DNA from: Gammaproteobacteria bacterium
GTDB lineage: Bacteria; Pseudomonadota; Gammaproteobacteria; Thiohalobacterales; Thiohalobacteraceae
Length of the DNA stretch: 55,126 nt
Reading direction: 5' to 3'
Assembly: GCA_019911805.1 (NCBI GenBank)
Contig: JAIOJV010000006.1
Location: forward strand, 1-55,126
Shown piece after piece: positions 1 through 9,353 of the stretch; position 1 is the first letter of the stretch, and each line of letters begins with the position of its first letter. Made by a program: the position numbers and the translations under genes. The notes under the pieces are model-generated. The model was not told the DNA's origin. It did no database searches and saw only the letters and a program-made list of their open reading frames with translations.

Positions 1-202
1 GTGTGGCGGCCGGTGGCACCACGGACCGGGACGGGGGTGAGGGCGGGGGTGCGAACAGTGGATCGGTCTCGTCGTCGCCGACGCCCGGTTCTGCCCGGAC
101 GAAGACATCCTCTTCCGCAGCCGCCTTGCGACGGCTCCAGACATAGACCCCCACCACCACCAGGGCCCCGATGAACAACAGTATCCAGCGTAGCGTATCC
201 AT
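1..202 (-). CDS. zipA: ZipA, cell division protein, N-terminal part (runs off window)
   Basis: The reading frame starts with ATG at 202 and stays open to the window edge, giving 67 residues. The N-terminus is MDTLRWILLFIGALVVVGVY, a single membrane anchor with almost nothing before it, followed by SRRK and then an acidic and proline-rich stretch (DDETDPLFAPPPS). This is the layout of ZipA: an N-out anchor, a charged segment and a P/Q-rich linker before the FtsZ-binding domain, which lies outside the window. ZipA tethers FtsZ to the inner membrane at the division ring. The neighbour smc, 37 bp upstream on the same strand, supports the call because smc-zipA is a common gammaproteobacterial order. 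The FtsZ-binding domain cannot be seen, so another single-anchor protein is not excluded. Confidence 0.75.
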   Translation of the reverse strand, partial: MDTLRWILLFIGALVVVGVYVWSRRKAAAEEDVFVRAEPGVGDDETDPLFAPPPSPPSRSVVPPAAT

Positions 203-239
203 ATCGTTTCAGTCAGCGACAGCGGCGTCGCCGGGTCCC

Positions 240-3200
240 TCAGCTGGCCGCCAGCTTGGCAGCCGCATCCACGTCCACAGCGACCAGGCGGGATACGCCT
301 GGCTCGTGCATGGTCACACCCATGAGCTGATTCGACAGTTCCATGGTGATCTTGTTGTGGGTGATGAAGATGAACTGCACCTGTTCGGACATCTCCTTGA
401 CCATGTCGCAGAATCGGCCGGCATTGGCGTCGTCCAGTGGCGCATCCACCTCGTCGAGCATACAGAATGGCGACGGATTCAGCTCGAAGATGGCGAACAC
501 CAGCGCGACTGCGGTCAACGCCTTCTCGCCCCCGGAAAGCAACTGGATGGTGCTGTTGCGCTTGCCCGGCGGACGAGCCATGACGGTCACACCGGTATCC
601 AGCAGGTCTTCGCCGGTCAGCTCCAGATAGGCGTGGCCGCCGCCGAACAGGCGCGGGAACATGCGCTGCAGGCCGGCATTGACCTTGTCGAAGGTCTCCT
701 TGAAACGCGTACGCGTCTCGCGATCAATTTTGCGGATGGCGTTCTCCAACGTCTCCAGCGCCTCGCTCAGATCGGCGTGCTGGGCGTCGAGATAGGTCTT
801 GCGCTCGGATTGCTCCTCGAATTCCTCGATGGCCGCGAGATTGATCGGGCCGAGACGCTGTATCTTGTTCTCGAGCTGTTCCAGCTGCGCCGACCAGGTG
901 TCGATGTCGGCGTGCTCGGGCAGCTCCTGGATCAGGGTCTCCAGGTGCATCCCGGTCTCGGCGAGCTGTTCCAGTAAGGTCTGACTGCGGACCTTGATCT
1001 CCTGGAAGTCGATGCGCAACTGCGACAGACGGTCGCGGACCTCTTGGGCGGTGCGTTCCCGGCCGGCGCGCGCCTGCTCGTCGCCACGCAGCTGATGGTC
1101 GATCTCCTCGACCCGGCGGCGGCTATCCGCCAGTTCCGCCTCGACCTGGGCGCGACGCGCCAGCAGCTGGGTGAGCTCCTCCTGCAGGGCCACGAGCGGT
1201 GCCTCGCCCGCCTCCAGCGCGATGCGCAGCTGCTCACGGCGCGTGCGTAAATGCGCCTGCTGGCCGCGCATGCGGTCGAGGTTCTGCTGGGTGGTGCCCC
1301 GGGCGGTGCGCATGGATTCGATCTGGATGGCGATGGCGTGGGCGGCATCGCGGTCGGTCTGGGCCTGGGCACGGGCCTGATCGAGGGCCGCGCGACGCTG
1401 CTCGCGCGCGCTGCTGCGGCGTTCGCGTTCGTCGGCGAGCACGTCCATCTGTTCCAGGGCCTCGGTCAGGCGACGGCGGGCGGCGGCGTGTTCGTCGTCG
1501 CCGCGCAGCCGCTCAGTGGTCAACTCCTCGGCCTCCTGGGCGATGGCCGCCAGACGTGCCTGCAGCTGTTCGTGACGCGAGCGGCGGGAGCTCAGCTGGG
1601 CGCGGGAATCGCTGCTCGCGCGGTGTGCCTGGTTGACGGCGATCTGCAGGTCTTCACGCCGGATCTCGGCGTCCCCCAGGGCCTCGCGAGCCTGCTCCAG
1701 GGTCGCTTCCAGGGTAGCCAGATATTCACTTTGAACTTCAAGTTCCGCTTTCAACGACTTGATTTCTTTCTCACGCGCCAGGATGCCTGCCTTGTCGTCG
1801 GCGGCATGCTTCACACGCAGCCAGCCGGCCCCGATCCACACCCCGTCGCGGGTCACGATGGACTCGCGCGCGCCCAGCCGATCCCGGTAGGCCAGGGCCT
1901 GATCCAGAGTTTCCGCGGCATACACGCCGCCCAACACGCCGGCCAGCGACCACGGCGCCTGGGCATGGTCGGTCAATGGCGCGAGCGGGCCGCGCGGCGC
2001 AGTCGGGGCCCGGGCCGTGTCGAATAAGGCCAGGTCGCCCTGATCGAGTCCGCCGAGTACGCCGGCGACCTGATCGATGTCCGCGACGCATACCGCCTCG
2101 AGGTAGGCGCCGAGCACGGTCTCGACGGCACGCTCCCAGCCCGATGCCACCTGCAACTGCTGCGCGAGGCGCGGTGCATCGGCGAGCCCCTGCGCCTGCA
2201 GCCAATCGGTGACAGCGCCGCCCGTCTGGCCGAGCGCGGCCTGCTGCAGCGCCTCCAGAGAGACCAGCCGGCCACGGGTGTCCTGCTGGGCACGCCGCTG
2301 GGCGTCGATATCGCGAGTCTGTCCCTGAACTTGTTCTCTCAATTCATTGATATTACTTCGAACACTATCTAGTTCTGCCTGCAGGCGACGTGCCTCGTCC
2401 TCGCGCTGCTCGGCCTCGCTTGCGAGCTGGGCGATCTCCTCGTCGAGGTTACCGCCGGTCAGGGACTGGCGCTCTGCGTTGATGCGATCGAGGCGCTGAG
2501 CGAGCTGCAGGACCTGGCGCTCCAAGTGGTCGATACGGGTGCGTTCGACCTCGGCGCTGCGCTGTGGCTCGGCGGCTCGGCGGTTGAAGTCGTCCCACTC
2601 CGCCTGCCAGGCCTGCATGCCCTGCTCCGCCTCGTGCAGCTGCGCCCCGGTCTCCTCGGCGCGCAGCTGCAACGCGGCCAGTGCCGGCTCCTGGGTGGCG
2701 AGCTGTTCGGCCAGCTCGGTCAGGCGCCGGGTATCGACGCCGATATGTGCCTCCACCTCGTTCCAGGCCGTGTCGGCCTGGGCCAGCTCCTGCTGCTGGC
2801 GCGCGCGTCCATCCTTGCCGTGCTGGATGCCCTGCTCGATGCGGGCGATCTCGGCGCCCAGCCCATAGTACCGACCCTGCACCTCGTTGAAGGCATCGTT
2901 GGCCTCGACCTGGGCCTCGCGGGCCTTCTCGATGGTGGCCTCCAGGGCACGCTGGTCGGCGATCACGGCCTCCAGCTCAAGCTCCAGTTCCTGGATGGCG
3001 CGCTGGCGTGCGGCACTCTCCTGATGGAGCTTCTGGTGTTTGAGGGTGAGCAGCTCGGCGCGTACCCGGCGCTCCTGCTGCTTGAGTTCCTTGTAGCGTT
3101 CGGCGGTGCGGGCCTGGCGCTGCAGCTTCTCCAGCTGCTTCTCAATTTCAACCCTCAAGTCATTAAGGCGAGAAAGATTTTCATGTGTGCGCTGGATGCG

Positions 3201-3746
3201 GTTCTCGGTCTCGCGGCGGCGCTCCTTGTACTTGGAGATGCCGGCCGCCTCCTCCAGATAGGTGCGCAGATCTTCCGGCCGCGCCTCGATCAGGCGCGAG
3301 ATCATGCCCTGCTCGATGATGGAATAGCTGCGCGGCCCGAGACCGGTGCCGAGGAAGATATCGGTAATGTCGCGCCGCCGGCAGCGGACGCCGTTCAGAA
3401 AATAGGCCGAGGTGCCGTCGCGCGAGACCTGGCGCTTGATGGAGATCTCGCCGTACTGGGCGTATTGCCCGCCGACCTTGCCCTCGCTGTTGTCGAACAC
3501 CAGTTCCACACTGGCATGGCCGACCGGCTTGCGGGCGCTGGAGCCGCTGAAGATGACGTCGGCCATGGAGCCGCCGCGCAGGTGCTTGGCGGAACTCTCG
3601 CCCATGACCCAGCGCACCGCATCGATGATGTTGGATTTGCCGCACCCGTTGGGCCCGACGATGCCCACCAGGTTGCTTGGCAGGTGGATCGTGGTGGGGT
3701 CGACGAACGATTTGAAGCCGGCGAGTTTGATCTTGTCTAGACGCAT
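240..3746 (-). CDS. smc: Chromosome segregation protein SMC
   Basis: This 1168-residue protein has the complete SMC plan. The N-terminal ATPase half carries the Walker A motif GPNGCGKS (residues 31-38). Two long Glu/Arg/Gln-rich coiled coils flank a hinge at about residues 500-670. The C-terminal half has the ABC signature LSGGEK and the Walker B stretch [16 protein letters not shown] dimers clamp and organise the chromosome, normally with ScpA and ScpB. The start was placed at ATG 3746 ([14 protein letters not shown]), where homology begins; upstream in-frame codons run into an inverted repeat. No Shine-Dalgarno sequence precedes this ATG (the bases before it are a C-rich run), which is odd for an essential gene. 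Gammaproteobacteria with SMC rather than MukB are common outside the Enterobacterales. Confidence 0.97.
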   Translation of the reverse strand: MRLDKIKLAGFKSFVDPTTIHLPSNLVGIVGPNGCGKSNIIDAVRWVMGESSAKHLRGGSMADVIFSGSSARKPVGHASVELVFDNSEGKVGGQYAQYGEISIKRQVSRDGTSAYFLNGVRCRRRDITDIFLGTGLGPRSYSIIEQGMISRLIEARPEDLRTYLEEAAGISKYKERRRETENRIQRTHENLSRLNDLRVEIEKQLEKLQRQARTAERYKELKQQERRVRAELLTLKHQKLHQESAARQRAIQELELELEAVIADQRALEATIEKAREAQVEANDAFNEVQGRYYGLGAEIARIEQGIQHGKDGRARQQQELAQADTAWNEVEAHIGVDTRRLTELAEQLATQEPALAALQLRAEETGAQLHEAEQGMQAWQAEWDDFNRRAAEPQRSAEVERTRIDHLERQVLQLAQRLDRINAERQSLTGGNLDEEIAQLASEAEQREDEARRLQAELDSVRSNINELREQVQGQTRDIDAQRRAQQDTRGRLVSLEALQQAALGQTGGAVTDWLQAQGLADAPRLAQQLQVASGWERAVETVLGAYLEAVCVADIDQVAGVLGGLDQGDLALFDTARAPTAPRGPLAPLTDHAQAPWSLAGVLGGVYAAETLDQALAYRDRLGARESIVTRDGVWIGAGWLRVKHAADDKAGILAREKEIKSLKAELEVQSEYLATLEATLEQAREALGDAEIRREDLQIAVNQAHRASSDSRAQLSSRRSRHEQLQARLAAIAQEAEELTTERLRGDDEHAAARRRLTEALEQMDVLADERERRSSAREQRRAALDQARAQAQTDRDAAHAIAIQIESMRTARGTTQQNLDRMRGQQAHLRTRREQLRIALEAGEAPLVALQEELTQLLARRAQVEAELADSRRRVEEIDHQLRGDEQARAGRERTAQEVRDRLSQLRIDFQEIKVRSQTLLEQLAETGMHLETLIQELPEHADIDTWSAQLEQLENKIQRLGPINLAAIEEFEEQSERKTYLDAQHADLSEALETLENAIRKIDRETRTRFKETFDKVNAGLQRMFPRLFGGGHAYLELTGEDLLDTGVTVMARPPGKRNSTIQLLSGGEKALTAVALVFAIFELNPSPFCMLDEVDAPLDDANAGRFCDMVKEMSEQVQFIFITHNKITMELSNQLMGVTMHEPGVSRLVAVDVDAAAKLAAS

Positions 3747-3754
3747 GGGGGGCG

Positions 3755-3908
3755 AAGATACAAGATGCGAGAGACAAGATACAAGGATTGACAACACAGT
3801 ACTTCGTAGCGGCCCCCGGGCGGGTGCGCCCCATCCCCGCGAGCGGCGCAGGCGGCGGTCCGGGCCGCTTGTTTTTGCTTGTGTCTTGTCTCTCGCATCT
3901 TGTATCTT
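3755..3908. repeat. Inverted repeat between smc and queF
   Basis: Two 31-bp arms, 3755-3785 and 3878-3908, are reverse complements with one mismatch. They enclose 92 bp of GC-rich DNA. The arms are built from a degenerate repeat of the type ACAAGATGCGAGAGACAAGA and are much richer in A+T than their surroundings. The left arm begins 8 bp before the smc start codon and the right arm ends 8 bp before the queF start codon, so the element fills the whole divergent promoter region. It may be a small mobile palindromic element or a folded RNA or cruciform structure in both leaders. No second copy was seen in this window. Confidence 0.8.
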
Positions 3909-3916
3909 GCCCAGCC

Positions 3917-4306
3917 ATGAGCAACCAACCGAGCAAGACCCTGGAAACCTTCCCCAACCCGCAGCCCGGCCGCGACTACCTGGTACGGATCCGGATGCCG
4001 GAGTTCACCTGCCTGTGCCCCAAGACCGGCCAGCCGGATTTTGCGACCCTGCTCCTGGAGTACATCCCGGAAGCCACCTGTGTCGAGTTGAAATCGCTGA
4101 AGCTCTACATCTGGTCGTTCCGCGACGAGGGCGCCTTCCATGAGGACGTCACCAACCGCATGCTCACCGACCTGGTGGCAGCGACCCGGCCACGCTTCAT
4201 GCGGCTGACGGCGGAGTTCAACGTGCGTGGCGGCATCTACACCCATGTCGTGGCCGAACACCGCGCCCCCGGTTGGCAACCGGCTGCCAAGGTCGACCTG
4301 CCCTAG
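3917..4306 (+). CDS. queF: NADPH-dependent 7-cyano-7-deazaguanine reductase QueF (short, type I)
   Basis: The 129-residue product is the size of the single-domain QueF class. The enzyme reduces preQ0 nitrile to preQ1, a precursor of queuosine in tRNA. The catalytic region reads CPKTGQPDF with Cys34 (thioimide nucleophile) and Asp41 (proton donor) at the expected spacing. The family motif ELKSLKLY follows at about 57-64, then FHED at 74-77 and a C-terminal RGGIYTHV segment. The ATG at 3917 gives the start seen in family members; no clear Shine-Dalgarno sequence precedes it and an inverted-repeat arm ends 8 bp upstream. The TAG stop at 4304-4306 lies inside the CTAG at the border of the palindromic element that follows. 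Confidence 0.96.
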   Translation: MSNQPSKTLETFPNPQPGRDYLVRIRMPEFTCLCPKTGQPDFATLLLEYIPEATCVELKSLKLYIWSFRDEGAFHEDVTNRMLTDLVAATRPRFMRLTAEFNVRGGIYTHVVAEHRAPGWQPAAKVDLP

Positions 4307-4544
4307 GAGCCTGTCGGACTTGAGACTGATCTACTGCGCCGGTGAGAGAGCAGCCCATTTTTCCGATCCTTTTATTCCGGGCATCCTGCCCTCCACCCTG
4401 CGGGCCGGCCTGGTGGCCGTTCCCCTTCGCTCCCGGCGAAGGGGTCGTCGAATAGCTGCGGCTATTCTCCTCAAACGATCGAAAAAAATGACCTTGCTCT
4501 CCCACCTTGCTCGCTACGATCGCTCAAGTCCGACAGGCTCCTAG
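4303..4544. mobile_element. MITE-like element with perfect 22-bp terminal inverted repeats
   Basis: A 242-bp segment is bounded by exact reverse complements at 4303-4324 and 4523-4544. Both begin with CTAG followed by GAGCCTGTCGGACTTGAG. CTAG is itself a palindrome and could be a 4-bp duplicated target. The interior carries a short palindrome GAATAGCTGCGGCTATTC near 4450 and no credible coding region. This is the architecture of a non-autonomous miniature transposable element; no transposase is present in the window to mobilise it. It ends 14 bp before the GTG start of the FGGY kinase and begins on the queF stop codon, so it separates the two genes and forms most of the kinase leader. Confidence 0.75.
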
Positions 4545-4558
4545 ACACGGCGGGCGAC

Positions 4559-5833
4559 GTGACGGATCCGCGCTTTCTCGGCATCGACGTCGGCACCTCC
4601 GGGGTGCGTGCCTGCCTGATCGATACGCAGGGACGGGAGCTCGGTACGGCCCAGACCGCGCTGCCCGAACCGCTGCGCAGCAACGACAGCGTGGAACAGG
4701 ATCCGGAGCTCTGGCGGCAGGCCCTGGTCGGGACCCTCGATGACCTCGCCGGACGCTGTGATCTGCATCGGGTCACCGCCCTCGCCCTCGATGCCACTTC
4801 GGCGACGGTACTCGCCTGCGATGCCGCCGGCGAACCGCTGGGACCCGCGCTGATGTATAACGACGGCCGCGCCGTCGCCGAGGCCGCACGCATCGCGACC
4901 GTGGCCGCGCCCGGGAGCGCGGCGCGCGGCCCCCACAGCGGGCTCGCCAAGGCGCTGTGGCTGCAGAAACGCTACCCGGCGACCGCGCGGCTGCTGCACC
5001 AGGCCGACTGGCTGACCGGCTGCCTGACGGGGCGCTTTGACAGCAGCGACGAGAACAACGTCCTCAAGCTCGGTTACGACCCCGTCGCCCGCCGCTGGCC
5101 CGACTGGCTCGCCACGCTGATACCCCTGGCGCGATTGCCGCAGGTACTGCCGCCAGGCACACCCATCGCACCCCTGCGACCGGACCTGGCCCGGCGCTGG
5201 GCCCTGCCACAGGCACAGGTCGTCGCCGGCACCACCGACAGTACTGCCGCCTTCCTTGCCACCGGCGCCGACCGCGTCGGCCAGGCCGTCACCTCGCTCG
5301 GCAGCACCCTGGTCCTCAAAGTGCTGGCGGCGTACCCGGTATCCGCACCCGAATACGGCGTCTACAGCCATCGACTGGGTGATCGCTGGCTGGTCGGCGG
5401 CGCCTCCAACAGCGGCGGGGCGGTGCTGCGACAGTATTTCGATGCAATCCGATTGCACGCCCTGGAGGCGCGGCTCGACCCAGGGCATCCGACCGGGCTC
5501 GACTATTACCCCCTGCCCGGTGTCGGTGAACGCTTCCCCCTCTGTGACCCGGGGCTGCGGCCACGCGTGGGACCCCGTCCCGCGGACGACGCGCGCTTCC
5601 TGCAGGGTCTGCTGGAAGGCATTGCGGCCATCGAGCACCGGGGTTATCGCCTGTTGCACACACTGGGCGCGCCCTATCCCGCCGAGGTGATCAGCGTGGG
5701 TGGCGGCGCCGCCAATGTGCCCTGGCGGCAGATCCGCGCACGGTACCTGGAGGTCCCGGTGACCGTCGCGGTGCATCAGGACGCGGCCTACGGCAGTGCG
5801 TGCCTGGCGATGCGAACAGCGGCATCCTGCTGA
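4559..5833 (+). CDS. FGGY-family carbohydrate kinase, D-ribulokinase-like
   Basis: The 424-residue protein has the two actin-like domains of FGGY kinases. The N-terminal phosphate-binding strand is FLGIDVGTSGVRACLID (residues 6-22). The probable catalytic base is Asp227 in AGTTDSTAAF, and adenosine-binding glycine motifs are at SLGST (about 247) and ISVGGGAANVPW (about 379). The short length, the MYNDGRA motif near 100 and the early DVGTSGVRAC resemble the plant and cyanobacterial proteins first called xylulokinase-like and later shown to phosphorylate D-ribulose. That substrate is inference; xylulose or another polyol is possible. The start is GTG with only a weak purine-rich site, and nearly the entire upstream leader belongs to the palindromic element. 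No sugar transporter is adjacent. Confidence 0.8.
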   Translation: MTDPRFLGIDVGTSGVRACLIDTQGRELGTAQTALPEPLRSNDSVEQDPELWRQALVGTLDDLAGRCDLHRVTALALDATSATVLACDAAGEPLGPALMYNDGRAVAEAARIATVAAPGSAARGPHSGLAKALWLQKRYPATARLLHQADWLTGCLTGRFDSSDENNVLKLGYDPVARRWPDWLATLIPLARLPQVLPPGTPIAPLRPDLARRWALPQAQVVAGTTDSTAAFLATGADRVGQAVTSLGSTLVLKVLAAYPVSAPEYGVYSHRLGDRWLVGGASNSGGAVLRQYFDAIRLHALEARLDPGHPTGLDYYPLPGVGERFPLCDPGLRPRVGPRPADDARFLQGLLEGIAAIEHRGYRLLHTLGAPYPAEVISVGGGAANVPWRQIRARYLEVPVTVAVHQDAAYGSACLAMRTAASC

Positions 5834-6147
5834 AACGACAGCCTGGCCATGAGAAACCTGCGAAAGATACCGAAACACAAAGAGGGTCTTGAAAATGGCT
5901 GTCCACCTCTCCCCGGGTGAGTGAAGATCTCTGGGTGAACCGTATGGTCTGGTCCATGCTGCTCCGGGTGTGTCCGCGGCAGATGCGGTTTTCAGGGTGT
6001 TCCGGGAAGGATGGGGGGCATGCATCGATCGTGTGGCTCGCGGCCGTGCGGCGAATTGGATTAACCTGCGTCAGCCCGTTAGACTGCGCCGCTCACTGAC
6101 GCTCAGGTATGCCGCTCACGTGACCGTGTCCCGTCACAACCGGCCGC
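5834..6147. other. Intergenic stretch without a recognisable gene
   Basis: These 314 bases separate the kinase from the GGDEF-EAL gene. Short frames in both directions have no family resemblance or ribosome binding site. A TTGGAT hexamer at 6056-6061 could be a -35 box, but no matching -10 box sits at the right distance, so the promoter of the downstream gene is not assigned. Confidence 0.4.
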
Positions 6148-8559
6148 ATGCGCCGTCGCCCCCTCCCTGCCAAGATGCCACTACGCCGCCTTAACGCACC
6201 CCGTCTGCACCGCTACAGCGCTGTCCTGGTGATCGGGCTGCTGGGCGGCGTACTGAGCATCGCTGCGTTCCTCTACGAGCGTCAGCAGGACCACAATCAT
6301 CTGCAACAGCGTTTTGAGTTCCTCACCAAGGAACGGGCGATGCGCATGCAGGCGGGCATTGAGCGCGCCCTGGAGAGCCTTGCGTCGGCCGGTGGCCTGT
6401 TCGATGCCAGCAACCAGGTCACCCGTACCGAGTTCGAGGCCTTTCTGCGTGCCCATCTGGATGCCCACCCGGAAATCCGCGCCATCGAATGGCTGCCCCG
6501 GATTGCGGCCGACGAGCGTGCCGCCTTTGAGGCCGCGGCGCGCAGCACGGGCCGGGGGCATTTCCGGATCACCGAACGCGCGAGTGACGAAGCGCTCGTG
6601 CCAGCCGCGCCGCGGCCGGAATATTTCCCCGTATGGTTCGCAATGCCGGTGGAGGGAAACCATCCCGCACTCGGCTTCGACACCTACAGCCGGCCAAACA
6701 ACCGCAGCGTCATGGATGCGGCACGGGATCGCGGCACAGTTCTGACCACGGAGGCCTTTACGCTGGTGCAGGATTTTGAACGCAACCGCAGCATCGCCAT
6801 TTACCGGCCGATCTACGGTAGCAGCGTCATCCCCACTACGCTGCTGGAACGGCGCCGTGATCTGCGGGGCTTCCTGGTCATCCTGCTGCGCGTGGCCGAT
6901 CTGTCCACGGCCTCATTGCCCGACGCGCAGTCCACCGCCATGGATTGGATGCTGATCGATGAATCGGCCTCAGCCGACAACCGCCTGCTCCACTTTCAGC
7001 CCTCGCGGCTGCGTCGTACCCCGGTTCCTCCACCGCCATCCGGGCACTTCGACGGGCCGTTGGTCGCGGCGATCCCCCTGCAGGTGCCAGGGCGCACGTG
7101 GCGTATGCACTTCGCGCCAGTACCCGAGTTCCATAGCCTGGGTGACCGCTCCCGCGAATGGCTGATGCTGGCGTTCGGCCTGGCCTTGACGACGCTGTTC
7201 GCCGTATATCAGGGATCGCGCATCCGCCGCGCCATCGAGGTCGAGAACCTCGCGCGGCGCGACTATCTCACCGGTCTTCCCAACCGCGCCCTGCTGGCGG
7301 AGCGGCTGGGGCACGCGCTGACGCTGGCCGACCGCGAGGCCCGCACGCTGGCCGTACTGTTTCTCGACCTGGACCGGTTCAAGCACATCAACGACAGTAT
7401 GGGGCACTCCGTGGGCGACCACCTGCTGAAGCAGGTAGCACAACGTCTGAGCGCGGTGGTGCGCCGGGAGGATACGCTGGTGCGCATGGGCGGCGACGAA
7501 TTCGTCGTACTGATGGAACGCTTCGATCACGAACGCGATGCGGCCGTGCTGGCCGACAAGGTGATCCAGTCGCTGGCCGTTCCCATCGAGGTCAACGGCC
7601 TGCCCTTGTACCTGACCACCAGCATCGGCATCAGCCTGTATCCCCGCGACGCCCGTAGTGCGGAAGGCCTGATCAGCAACGCGGACGCTGCCATGTATCG
7701 GGCCAAGGAATCGGGGCGCAACACCTATCAGTTCTATACCCCCGAACTCACGCGCATCGCCCGTGATCAGGTGACGCTGGTGAGCGATCTCAAGCACGCC
7801 CTGGAGCGTCAGGAGTTGGAACTATATTACCAACCCCAGATCGGCATCGCCGCGGGACGGATCTTCGGGGTCGAGGCGCTGCTGCGCTGGCGGCGCGGTG
7901 ACAGCGGGCCGATCTGCCCAGGCCGTTTCATTCCGCTGTCCGAAGACACCGGCCTGATCATTCCCATCGGTGAATGGGTGCTGCGTGAGGCCTGCGCCCA
8001 GGCGCAACGCTGGCTGGATGCCGGTCTGCCGCTGGAGCGCATCTCGGTGAACCTCGCGGGACCACAGATCCAGCGTGGCAACATCGTCACCACGGTGGAA
8101 CGGATACTGGCCGAGACCGGTCTGCCGCCGCACAAACTGGAGCTGGAGATCACCGAATCCGTCGTCATGGGACAAGAGGACACAGCCATCGCCGCCCTGC
8201 GGCGCCTGCGCCAACTGGGCATCACCATCGCCGTGGACGATTTCGGCACCGGCTACTCCTCGCTGTCACGACTCAAACAGCTTCCCATCGACCGCCTCAA
8301 GATCGATCGCTCGTTCGTGCAGGATCTGCCGTACGACGAGGATGACACCGCCATCGCCCGTGCCATCATCGCCCTGGGCCACAGCCTGGGGTTGCGCGTG
8401 ATCGCCGAGGGCGTCGAGACCGCGGCGCAGGCACAGTTTCTTCTGGACGAGGGTTGCCCGGAGGCACAGGGCTACTACTACAGCCGGCCCGTGGCCGCAG
8501 ATGAGATCACCGGCCTGATGCGCGACAATGGCCTCACGTGCAGCGCCCTTGGCCGCTGA
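6148..8559 (+). CDS. CHASE-GGDEF-EAL membrane protein (c-di-GMP synthase/phosphodiesterase)
   Basis: The 803-residue protein has one membrane segment at about 22-43, a periplasmic CHASE-type sensor domain (about 70-290), a second membrane segment at about 337-356, then GGDEF (about 370-530) and EAL (about 550-790) domains. Both catalytic signatures are intact. GGDEF is at 448-452, preceded by an RxxD inhibitory site at 439-442; EAL is at 576-578, with DDFGTG at 697-702. The protein could therefore make cyclic di-GMP, break it down, or switch between the two in response to a periplasmic ligand. The ligand is unknown. The ATG at 6148 lacks a clear ribosome binding site and a second ATG lies nine codons on, so the exact start is uncertain. 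Confidence 0.93.
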   Translation: MRRRPLPAKMPLRRLNAPRLHRYSAVLVIGLLGGVLSIAAFLYERQQDHNHLQQRFEFLTKERAMRMQAGIERALESLASAGGLFDASNQVTRTEFEAFLRAHLDAHPEIRAIEWLPRIAADERAAFEAAARSTGRGHFRITERASDEALVPAAPRPEYFPVWFAMPVEGNHPALGFDTYSRPNNRSVMDAARDRGTVLTTEAFTLVQDFERNRSIAIYRPIYGSSVIPTTLLERRRDLRGFLVILLRVADLSTASLPDAQSTAMDWMLIDESASADNRLLHFQPSRLRRTPVPPPPSGHFDGPLVAAIPLQVPGRTWRMHFAPVPEFHSLGDRSREWLMLAFGLALTTLFAVYQGSRIRRAIEVENLARRDYLTGLPNRALLAERLGHALTLADREARTLAVLFLDLDRFKHINDSMGHSVGDHLLKQVAQRLSAVVRREDTLVRMGGDEFVVLMERFDHERDAAVLADKVIQSLAVPIEVNGLPLYLTTSIGISLYPRDARSAEGLISNADAAMYRAKESGRNTYQFYTPELTRIARDQVTLVSDLKHALERQELELYYQPQIGIAAGRIFGVEALLRWRRGDSGPICPGRFIPLSEDTGLIIPIGEWVLREACAQAQRWLDAGLPLERISVNLAGPQIQRGNIVTTVERILAETGLPPHKLELEITESVVMGQEDTAIAALRRLRQLGITIAVDDFGTGYSSLSRLKQLPIDRLKIDRSFVQDLPYDEDDTAIARAIIALGHSLGLRVIAEGVETAAQAQFLLDEGCPEAQGYYYSRPVAADEITGLMRDNGLTCSALGR

Positions 8560-8595
8560 CCGGCCGCACGCCTCGTTCATGTCTCGGAGTTGCGG

Positions 8596-9333
8596 ATGCA
8601 GGATCTCTTCAAAGGTGCAGCTTATCTCCTCGAAGGTTTCCGGCTGGTGCGTGCCCCCGGACTGAGGCGCTTCGTCATCGTGCCCTTGCTGGTCAACAGC
8701 CTGCTGTTCGCCGGCCTGATCTTCGTTGCCCTGCAAGGCTTCGAACAGCTGATGGCCTACCTGCTCGGCTTCCTGCCGGACTGGCTGCAGTGGCTGCAAT
8801 ACCTGCTATGGCCACTGTTCGCCCTCAGCGCGCTGTTGCTACTGACCTACAGCTTTACCCTGGTCGCCAACCTGATCGCTGCGCCCTTCAACGGTGTGCT
8901 CGCCGAGGCGGTCGAGAAACACCTTACCGGGCAGGCCACCGAAGAGACCGGTGGCTGGCGGGCCATCGTCATGGATATCCCGCGCAGCCTGTGGTCCGAG
9001 TTGCAGAAGCTCGGCTATTTCGCGCTGCGCGCCCTGCCGCTGCTGCTCCTGTTCGTGATCCCCGGCATCAACTTCGCCGCACCGCTGCTGTGGATGCTGT
9101 TCAGCGCCTGGATGCTCGCGCTGGAATACGCCGACTATCCCATGGACAACCATGGCCTGAAATTCCGTGAGCAACGGCCGCGCCTGCGGGCGCGGCCGCT
9201 GTTGACACTCGGCTTCGGTCTCGCCGTACTCGGGCTCACGCTCGTGCCGATCGTGAATTTCCTGATCATGCCCGCGGCAGTTGCCGGTGCCACGGCGCTG
9301 TGGACGCGAGAACTGCAGGGGCAGCCCCATTGA
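8596..9333 (+). CDS. cysZ: CysZ/EI24-family integral membrane protein
   Basis: The 245-residue protein is strongly hydrophobic, with paired membrane segments at about 25-50, 65-95, 140-180 and 205-235. It carries the family start (LFKGAAYLLEGFRLVRAPGL) and the APFNGVLAEAVE segment. CysZ brings sulfate into the cell for cysteine synthesis in Escherichia coli; the broader EI24 family has less certain roles. ATG 8596 was chosen over the upstream TTG because GGAG at 8585-8588 is 7 bases away. It follows the GGDEF-EAL gene by 36 bp on the same strand and faces the aminotransferase gene across 20 bp. No sulfate assimilation genes are next to it, so the transport substrate is inferred from family only. 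Confidence 0.82.
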   Translation: MQDLFKGAAYLLEGFRLVRAPGLRRFVIVPLLVNSLLFAGLIFVALQGFEQLMAYLLGFLPDWLQWLQYLLWPLFALSALLLLTYSFTLVANLIAAPFNGVLAEAVEKHLTGQATEETGGWRAIVMDIPRSLWSELQKLGYFALRALPLLLLFVIPGINFAAPLLWMLFSAWMLALEYADYPMDNHGLKFREQRPRLRARPLLTLGFGLAVLGLTLVPIVNFLIMPAAVAGATALWTRELQGQPH

Positions 9334-9353
9334 AGGCCCTCATGCCGCGAGGC

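Noticed and set aside
2526-3740. 404-codon plus-strand frame opposite smc
   Set aside because: It is a shadow of the smc coiled coil and N-terminal domain; composition is hydrophobic Leu/Gly-rich by codon reversal and there is no homology.
4218-4505. 95-codon minus-strand frame across the queF end and palindromic element
   Set aside because: It runs through the inverted-repeat element and antisense to queF, has no ribosome binding site and low-complexity content; such frames arise whenever the repeat is present.
5834-6147. Promoter for the GGDEF-EAL gene around TTGGAT at 6056
   Set aside because: The hexamer at the correct spacing matches the -10 consensus at only two of six positions.
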